From the NCBI GenBank assembly GCA_965661115.1, contig CBFICO010000074.1, forward strand, positions 1-11,874: DNA of 11,874 bases, read 5' to 3'. Of the stretch, positions 7,458-11,874 are shown in pieces (positions within the stretch are counted from its first letter, which is position 1; every line of letters starts with the position of its first letter). The notes under the pieces are model-generated. The model was given only the letters and a program-made list of their open reading frames with translations. It had not been told where the DNA came from and did not search any database. Made by a program: the position numbers and the translations under genes. This DNA comes from UBA6770 sp965661115 (lineage in GTDB: Bacteria; Bacteroidota; Bacteroidia; Flavobacteriales_G; Salibacteraceae).

Positions 7458-8285
7458 CTAAACTTTGGTTCCGCAGTTTGGGCAATAGTTTGGTGTTGGT
7501 TCAGGTAAGGGGTTTTTGCAGTTAGCACACAAGTTTTTTTCTTGCTCTTCTTGTTTTTGTTTGTCATGCGCTTCTTTCATATTTAGTGTTACAATTCCCG
7601 TAGGTACCGCAATAATAGCGTAAGCTATAATCATAGCAAAAGCGGCAAGCGATTGTCCCAGAGTAGTTTGTGGTGCTATGTCACCGTAACCCACTGTGGT
7701 CATAGTAACAATAGCCCAATAGATACTTCTTGGAATACTGGTAAATCCATTTTCTGGACCTTCTATCAGAAACATAAGTGTTCCGATAAGAATATTGATG
7801 CTTAGCACAACACCGAAAAAAACAATGATTTTTTGACGACTCTGACGCAGTCCTTCTAATAAAACCGTGGCTTGACCCACATAGGTGGATAAGCCTAAGA
7901 TTCTGAAAACTCTCAATAGTCTGAAAGTTCTTATGGTTTGTAGATAATGTGAACCTGCCATAAAAAGTCCGAGATAAGTTGGTAAGATGGAGAGTAAATC
8001 TATAATTCCGAAAAAACTAGTTGCATATTTAATTGGGTTTTTCGCTGAATACAATCTTAGTGCATACTCTAGCGTAAAGAATATTGTAAAAACCCATTCT
8101 AAACCGTTTAACAAGGTTCCGTATTTTGCATCAATCGAAGCAACACTATCTAACATTAGTACTCCAACACTTAACAGAATTACTACTAATAGAATAATGT
8201 CAAATAGTTTTCCCGCGACAGTGTGATGACCAAAAATTACCTCATGGATTTTGTTTTGCAGTGCTGTAGTTTCTCTGTCTTTCAT
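7458..8285 (-). CDS. Voltage-gated-type K+ channel with C-terminal zinc ribbon
   Basis: This 275-residue inner-membrane protein belongs to the six-helix ion-channel superfamily. S1-S3 lie at about 27-46, 60-78 and 91-110. S4 carries arginines at every third position (R119, R122, R125, R128), the voltage-sensor pattern. S5 is at about 152-175, the pore filter TVGYGD at 197-202 is K+-selective, and S6 lies at about 209-234. The cytoplasmic tail has a charged Lys/Gln/Glu stretch (about 236-251) and then a zinc ribbon with Cys253, Cys256, Cys268 and Cys271 (CxxC-x11-CxxC). There is no RCK domain. The ATG at 8285-8283 is preferred over a TTG 15 bases upstream, because that TTG falls in a -7-like box (TATACTTG, 8298-8305, one mismatch). 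It follows the atpC terminator. It probably mediates K+ flux linked to membrane potential. Confidence 0.9.
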   Translation of the reverse strand: MKDRETTALQNKIHEVIFGHHTVAGKLFDIILLVVILLSVGVLMLDSVASIDAKYGTLLNGLEWVFTIFFTLEYALRLYSAKNPIKYATSFFGIIDLLSILPTYLGLFMAGSHYLQTIRTFRLLRVFRILGLSTYVGQATVLLEGLRQSRQKIIVFFGVVLSINILIGTLMFLIEGPENGFTSIPRSIYWAIVTMTTVGYGDIAPQTTLGQSLAAFAMIIAYAIIAVPTGIVTLNMKEAHDKQKQEEQEKNLCANCKNPLPEPTPNYCPNCGTKV

Positions 8286-8342
8286 CTTTAACAAACACAA
8301 GTATAAGTAACTTACGCTAATGAGTTGGTGATTCTAAAAACT

Positions 8343-8366
8343 AAAAAAGGGACCCGAAGGTCCCTT
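8343..8366 (-). terminator. Intrinsic terminator of atpD-atpC with UUCG loop
   Basis: AAGGGACC at 8347-8354 pairs with GGTCCCTT at 8359-8366. On the minus strand the loop reads TTCG closed by C and G, the stable C(UUCG)G tetraloop in RNA, and the stem runs into six T residues. It lies 40 bases beyond the atpC stop and ends the ATP synthase unit before the K+ channel gene. Confidence 0.92.
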
Positions 8367-8406
8367 CCTTTATGCGGAATTAATTAACTATTAACTAAAA
8401 ACAACT

Positions 8407-8640
8407 TTACTCCGCAAGCACAATTACTTTGTTCTTGAGTACTTCAACCATTCCGCCTTCAACTTCAAAAGTTTTTTCTCCTTCTGAGGTTGATACTTTG
8501 ATGCTACCTTTTTTTAATGCAGCAATCATAGGTGCGTGGTCATTCATTACTCCAAAAGAACCATCCTGTCCAGGGAAATTAGCTAAGCTTGCTTCACCTG
8601 AAAAAATGCTTTTGTCTGCTGTAAGAATTTCTATTTGCAT
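8407..8640 (-). CDS. atpC: F1 ATP synthase epsilon subunit, short form
   Basis: This 77-residue protein is the epsilon subunit of the F1 central stalk, which joins gamma to the c-ring. It consists only of the N-terminal beta-sandwich. The typical segments are MQIEILTADKSIFSGEA at the start, GSFGVMNDHAPMIAAL (about 27-42), and closing strands around FEVEGGMVEVLKNKVIVLAE. The C-terminal two-helix domain, which blocks ATP hydrolysis in E. coli-type epsilon (about 130-140 residues), is absent. Short epsilon subunits are usual in Bacteroidota, so this is probably not a truncation; the stop is followed by a clean terminator. The ATG at 8640-8638 lies 24 bases after the atpD stop, so the two genes are co-transcribed. 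Confidence 0.93.
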   Translation of the reverse strand: MQIEILTADKSIFSGEASLANFPGQDGSFGVMNDHAPMIAALKKGSIKVSTSEGEKTFEVEGGMVEVLKNKVIVLAE

Positions 8641-8664
8641 AATTTACTTGTTGAGGTTCAACAA

Positions 8665-10170
8665 TTAGTCCATTGCAAGCATTTGCTCACCAGCCTCAAT
8701 TGCTTCCTCAATAGAACCTTTAAGGTTAAAAGCAGCTTCTGGATATTTATCTACCTCACCATCCATAATCATGTTGAAGCCCTTAATAGTGTCTTCGATA
8801 GAAACAAAAACACCTGTTAATCCAGTAAATTGCTCAGCTACGTGGAATGGCTGAGATAAGAAACGTTGAACACGTCTTGCTCTGTGAACAGCTAACTTAT
8901 CTTCTTCAGAAAGTTCGTCCATACCAAGAATTGCAATAATATCTTGAAGCTCTTTATATCGTTGTAAAATTTCTTTTACTCTTTGAGCACACTTGTAATG
9001 TTCTTCACCAACAATCTCTGGAGTAAGAATTCTAGAAGTTGAATCAAGTGGATCTACTGCTGGATAAATACCAAGCTCAGCAATCTTTCTTGAAAGTACT
9101 GTAGTTGCATCCAGATGAGCGAATGTTGTTGCAGGAGCCGGGTCAGTAAGGTCATCCGCAGGCACATATACCGCTTGAACTGAAGTAATAGAACCGTTTT
9201 TAGTTGAAGTAATACGCTCTTGCATAGCTCCCATTTCTGAAGATAGAGTAGGCTGATAACCTACTGCAGAAGGCATACGACCAAGTAGTGCAGATACCTC
9301 AGAACCAGCTTGTGTGAAACGGAAAATATTGTCGATAAAGAAAAGAATATCTCTACCTGCTCCACTAGCATCACCATCGCGGTAGTACTCAGCTAGAGTA
9401 AGACCTGATAATGCAACACGAGCACGTGCTCCTGGAGGTTCGTTCATCTGTCCGAAAACGAATGCTGCTTTAGATTCTCTGAGCTGAGCTGCGTCAACTT
9501 TAGAAACGTCCCAACCACCTTTTTCCATTGATTCCATGAAATCATCACCATATTTGATAATTCCAGATTCTAACATCTCACGAAGTAAATCGTTTCCTTC
9601 ACGAGTTCTTTCACCAACACCCGCGAAAACAGATAAACCATCGTGTCCTTTTGCAATGTTGTTGATTAACTCCTGAATAAGTACTGTTTTACCAACACCA
9701 GCACCACCAAACAATCCAATTTTACCCCCTTTAGAGTAAGGCTCAATTAAGTCAATTACTTTAATACCTGTAAAAAGCACCTCAGAGGCAGTAGATAAAT
9801 CTTCAAATCTTGGAGCTTCTCTGTGAATAGGGCTTCCGTTTGATTTGTCTATATCGCCAATTCCGTCAATTGTATCACCAACCACGTTAAAAAGGCGACC
9901 GTTAATTTCATCACCTATAGGCATTTTGATTGCCGCCCCAGTTGCTGTTACTTCAACACCTCTTCTTAATCCGTCAGTAGCTTCCATAGAGATTGCTCTA
10001 ATGGTATCTTCACCAATGTGCTGTTGGCACTCAAGTACAATTGTGTTACCTGCATGTGTTTTTACGGTAAGTGCATCATAAATATTTGGAAGCTCAGTTC
10101 CTTCAGTGTCAAAGGTTACGTCGATTACTGGTCCGATTATCTGTGAAATTTTCCCTACTTGTGTAGACAT
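8665..10170 (-). CDS. atpD: F1 ATP synthase beta subunit
   Basis: This 501-residue catalytic subunit of the F1 ATP synthase works at the inner face of the cytoplasmic membrane. Key motifs are Walker A GGAGVGKT (155-162), the catalytic Glu187 in GERTREGND, the Walker B Asp280 in ILFFIDN, and DELSEED (418-424), which contacts gamma. It is longer than the E. coli protein (about 460). Part of this comes from an insert around 212-232 (MESMEKGGWDVSKVD), typical of Bacteroidota. The ATG at 10170-10168 (MSTQVGKISQ) is chosen over a TTG 48 bases upstream, because that TTG lies inside the -7 box and would not be in the mRNA. atpC follows after 24 bases. The alpha, gamma, delta and membrane subunits are not nearby, the usual split arrangement in this phylum. 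Confidence 0.98.
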   Translation of the reverse strand: MSTQVGKISQIIGPVIDVTFDTEGTELPNIYDALTVKTHAGNTIVLECQQHIGEDTIRAISMEATDGLRRGVEVTATGAAIKMPIGDEINGRLFNVVGDTIDGIGDIDKSNGSPIHREAPRFEDLSTASEVLFTGIKVIDLIEPYSKGGKIGLFGGAGVGKTVLIQELINNIAKGHDGLSVFAGVGERTREGNDLLREMLESGIIKYGDDFMESMEKGGWDVSKVDAAQLRESKAAFVFGQMNEPPGARARVALSGLTLAEYYRDGDASGAGRDILFFIDNIFRFTQAGSEVSALLGRMPSAVGYQPTLSSEMGAMQERITSTKNGSITSVQAVYVPADDLTDPAPATTFAHLDATTVLSRKIAELGIYPAVDPLDSTSRILTPEIVGEEHYKCAQRVKEILQRYKELQDIIAILGMDELSEEDKLAVHRARRVQRFLSQPFHVAEQFTGLTGVFVSIEDTIKGFNMIMDGEVDKYPEAAFNLKGSIEEAIEAGEQMLAMD

Positions 10171-10215
10171 TTTTTTGGAATAAATAGTTAAAAATCCGTG
10201 TGTTAAAATCTGCGG

Positions 10216-10223
10216 CAAAAGTA
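10216..10223 (-). promoter_or_regulatory. Bacteroidota -7 promoter box of atpD-atpC
   Basis: The minus strand reads TACTTTTGC, an exact match to TAnnTTTG followed by a pyrimidine. It predicts a leader of roughly 35-40 bases before the atpD ATG. No clear -33 TTTG is seen at the normal spacing. This box decides the atpD start, because the longer open frame begins with the TTG inside it. Confidence 0.6.
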
Positions 10224-10271
10224 TAATATTCGTTTGTAAAACTTATAGGGTATTTAATATTTATTCTTGCC

Positions 10272-10279
10272 TATTTTTG
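10272..10279 (+). promoter_or_regulatory. Possible -7 box of ribF with adjacent palindrome
   Basis: TATTTTTG matches the Bacteroidota -7 consensus TAnnTTTG and points towards ribF, with a leader of about 90 bases. A 10-bp palindrome, TGAAATTTCA, follows at 10285-10294 and could be an operator near the transcription start. No convincing -33 element was found, and the region is AT-rich, so chance matches are likely. No FMN-riboswitch-like sequence is seen in this 204-base divergent gap. Confidence 0.3.
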
Positions 10280-10374
10280 GGGCGTGAAATTTCAATGTTA
10301 ATTACTTGTTTAAAGTGTTGATTTTGAAGTATTTAATTATAAATAATCGTTAACAAAAAAGCGACCTTTTTTCT

Positions 10375-11304
10375 TTGAAAGTTTATTCCAATATTCAGGA
10401 GTTTGATGCAAGAGATAACCTAGTTGCTACTGTAGGAACGTTTGATGGTGTGCATTTGGGGCATTCTTTTATACTAAATCGATTAAAAGATGAAGCTCAA
10501 AAAATGAAAGGTGAATCGGTTTTACTCACTTTTTATCCTCATCCTAGAATGGTGTTATTTCCAGATAATAACGATCTAAAAATGTTGAATACTCAGGATG
10601 AAAAAATTGAATTGTTGGATAAAACTGGACTGGACCATCTAATTGTTCATCCGTTTGATAGAGAGTTCTCTAGACTAAATTCGGTTGAGTTTGTACGAGA
10701 CATTTTAGTGAATAAGCTTGGAGTTAAAAAGCTCATTATGGGATACGACCATCATTTTGGAAGAAACCGCGAAGGAAGTTTTGACGATTTGGTTGAGTTA
10801 GCAAACCTTTATGGTTTTGAGGTAGAGCAGATTGAAGCACAGGAGTTTGAAGAGACAAGGGTGAGCTCTACAAAAATTAGAAATGCCATAGAGTCTGGAG
10901 ATATGAGAACTGCTAACCACTATTTGGGTTATCCATTTTTATTATCCGGTGAGGTAGTGAAAGGTGCAGGAATTGGCCGAAAACTTGGTTTTAAAACAGC
11001 TAATCTAGATTTAAAAAATAGATATAAAATAATTCCTGCTAATGGCGTTTATGCAGTGGAGGTTATACTTGAAGTTCAACCTTTAAAAGGTATGCTAAAC
11101 ATAGGCGTTCGACCGAGCGTTGAGGATAATGGACAGCAAACAATAGAAGTACATATCTTTGATTTGGATAGAGATTTGTATGGGCAGCATATAACGCTTC
11201 GACTGATAGAGAAAATAAGAGAGGAAAAAAAATTCGACAACTTTGAGCAGCTTAAAGAACAATTGGAATTTGATAAAGCTAAGTGCGAAACTTTGCTTGC
11301 TTAG
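10375..11304 (+). CDS. ribF: Bifunctional riboflavin kinase / FAD synthetase
   Basis: This 309-residue cytosolic enzyme phosphorylates riboflavin to FMN and adenylates FMN to FAD. The N-terminal adenylyltransferase module shows GTFDGVHLGH (21-30), GYDHHFGRNREG (123-134) and SSTKIR (164-169). The C-terminal kinase module starts at about 188 with GEVVKGAGIGRKLGF and includes the putative catalytic Glu258 in IEVHIFD. The conserved PTAN motif reads KTAN (207-210), losing the proline but keeping Thr208 and Asn210. The length is normal for the family. The start is a TTG at 10375: an in-frame stop lies at 10351-10353, no other standard start precedes the first motif, and MKVYSNIQEF fits relatives. 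It diverges from atpD and overlaps the following LRR gene by 35 bases. Confidence 0.96.
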   Translation: MKVYSNIQEFDARDNLVATVGTFDGVHLGHSFILNRLKDEAQKMKGESVLLTFYPHPRMVLFPDNNDLKMLNTQDEKIELLDKTGLDHLIVHPFDREFSRLNSVEFVRDILVNKLGVKKLIMGYDHHFGRNREGSFDDLVELANLYGFEVEQIEAQEFEETRVSSTKIRNAIESGDMRTANHYLGYPFLLSGEVVKGAGIGRKLGFKTANLDLKNRYKIIPANGVYAVEVILEVQPLKGMLNIGVRPSVEDNGQQTIEVHIFDLDRDLYGQHITLRLIEKIREEKKFDNFEQLKEQLEFDKAKCETLLA

Positions 11305-11872
11305 CTTAACGTTTAGCCTTTCTATAAGCGCTCAGCAATTACTTACTCTCGAAGAGCTTGACACTGTTAAGGTTTTTACATCACTTGAAGCAGCATTAAA
11401 AAAACCAGAGCAAACTATTCGTTTAGAACTAAAAAAGCAAAAGCTAAAGGAAATCCCTCCAGCGGTTTTATCTTTATCTAACCTACAATACCTAGATTTA
11501 ACCAGAAATAAAATTGACACGCTTCCGCCTGAATTAGGTCAGCTTAAAAACCTTAGAGTGTTGATTTTAAATCGCAACGAAATTGACTACATACCAGCTG
11601 TAATTGGTGAATTAAAACATCTGCTGATATTAAGAGCAAGCAACAATTACTTGTGGGAAATTCATAAAAACATTAGCGAGCTCCAAGAGTTGGAGATATT
11701 GGATATTTGGGCAAACAGGTTGGTTATTTTACCAGATGAAATTCAAGATATGCCGGGTTTGCAAGAAATTGACATGCGCGTAAACCCAGTTAAAAGAGAA
11801 GTGCAAGAAGAGTTACAAGAATACTTGCCCAATTGCATCATGCATTTCTCGTACGATTGCAAGTGCTTTTAA
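11270..11872 (+). CDS. Secreted leucine-rich-repeat protein
   Basis: This 200-residue protein of unknown function probably works outside the cytoplasm. With a TTG start at 11270 it begins with a good signal peptide (residues 1-21: lysine-containing start, then hydrophobic LCLLSLTFSLSIS, cleavage after SISA). The frame is open from a TTG at 11243, but that adds polar residues before the signal peptide. After a linker come leucine-rich repeats with an exact 23-residue period. Consensus leucines start at 72, 95, 118, 141 and 164, and a first degenerate repeat lies at about 50-71, in the LxxLxLxxNxIxxLP style. The C-terminal cap has Cys189, Cys197 and Cys199. The first 35 bases lie within the end of ribF, so translation is probably coupled. 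The stop is two bases from the window end. A role in protein-protein contact is inferred from the fold only. Confidence 0.82.
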   Translation: MIKLSAKLCLLSLTFSLSISAQQLLTLEELDTVKVFTSLEAALKKPEQTIRLELKKQKLKEIPPAVLSLSNLQYLDLTRNKIDTLPPELGQLKNLRVLILNRNEIDYIPAVIGELKHLLILRASNNYLWEIHKNISELQELEILDIWANRLVILPDEIQDMPGLQEIDMRVNPVKREVQEELQEYLPNCIMHFSYDCKCF

Positions 11873-11874
11873 TA

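Noticed and set aside
8286..8300. TTG start five codons upstream for the K+ channel
   Set aside because: An ATG follows at 8285, and the TTG falls in a -7-like box.
10171..10218. 16-residue N-terminal extension of AtpD from a TTG start
   Set aside because: The TTG lies inside an exact -7 promoter box, so it would not be transcribed with the gene; the ATG at 10170 gives the family-typical N-terminus.
10171..10374. FMN riboswitch in front of ribF
   Set aside because: None of the conserved RFN-element segments could be recognised in the gap; only AT-rich sequence, possible -7 boxes and short palindromes are present.
11243..11269. Earlier TTG start of the LRR protein
   Set aside because: It adds nine polar residues before the signal peptide; the TTG at 11270 gives a normal charged n-region.
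1..11874. CRISPR array, tRNA, rRNA, insertion sequence or phage genes
   Set aside because: No regularly spaced direct repeats, cloverleaf-like sequences, transposase motifs or terminal inverted repeats were found by reading; gaps between genes are short.

Overview
The window reads as chromosomal DNA from a member of the Bacteroidota, most likely Flavobacteriales. The reasons are: two secreted proteins ending in type IX secretion (T9SS) C-terminal sorting domains; near-consensus Bacteroidota -7 boxes (TAnnTTTG) upstream of several genes; an atpD-atpC pair detached from the other ATP synthase genes, with a roughly 500-residue beta subunit and a very short epsilon subunit; and A/T-rich, Shine-Dalgarno-poor gene starts. 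The genus cannot be named from sequence reading alone.

Layout, left to right. Positions 1-655 (minus) hold the N-terminal third or less of a UvrD/AddA-type helicase cut by the window edge. Divergent from it, 729-1472 (plus) encodes a small outer-membrane beta-barrel protein. Its stop codon shares four bases with the stop of trkH, which arrives from the other side. From 1469 to 10170 every gene lies on the minus strand. In transcription order these are atpD-atpC (F1 ATP synthase beta and epsilon), a voltage-gated-type K+ channel with a C-terminal zinc ribbon, two tandem T9SS-secreted IPT/TIG-domain proteins, a beta-carbonic anhydrase, and trkA-trkH (K+ uptake). From 10375 to the right edge, on the plus strand, ribF (riboflavin kinase/FAD synthetase) overlaps a secreted leucine-rich-repeat protein.

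Transcription units. Three intrinsic terminators are clear, all on the minus strand: one after atpC (C-UUCG-G loop), one after the upstream T9SS gene (perfect 16-bp stem) and one after the downstream T9SS gene. They separate atpDC, the channel plus first T9SS protein region, the second T9SS protein, and carbonic anhydrase. Good -7 boxes sit in front of atpD, the first T9SS gene and trkA. The atpD box lies over the only upstream in-frame start, so the longer atpD reading is excluded. No gap between genes exceeds about 205 bases.

Function. Most genes are ordinary housekeeping: ATP synthesis, flavin cofactor synthesis, CO2/bicarbonate interconversion and potassium uptake. Two K+ modules lie within 7 kb: Trk uptake, and a Kv-like channel that could release K+ or sense voltage. 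No tRNA, rRNA, CRISPR array, insertion sequence or phage gene is seen. I do not see a clear new defence or mobile system. The items most worth a second look are the channel with a zinc ribbon, the paired T9SS proteins that differ by one duplicated domain, the symmetric leader of the second T9SS gene, the secreted LRR protein coupled to ribF, and a substitution in the RibF kinase motif.
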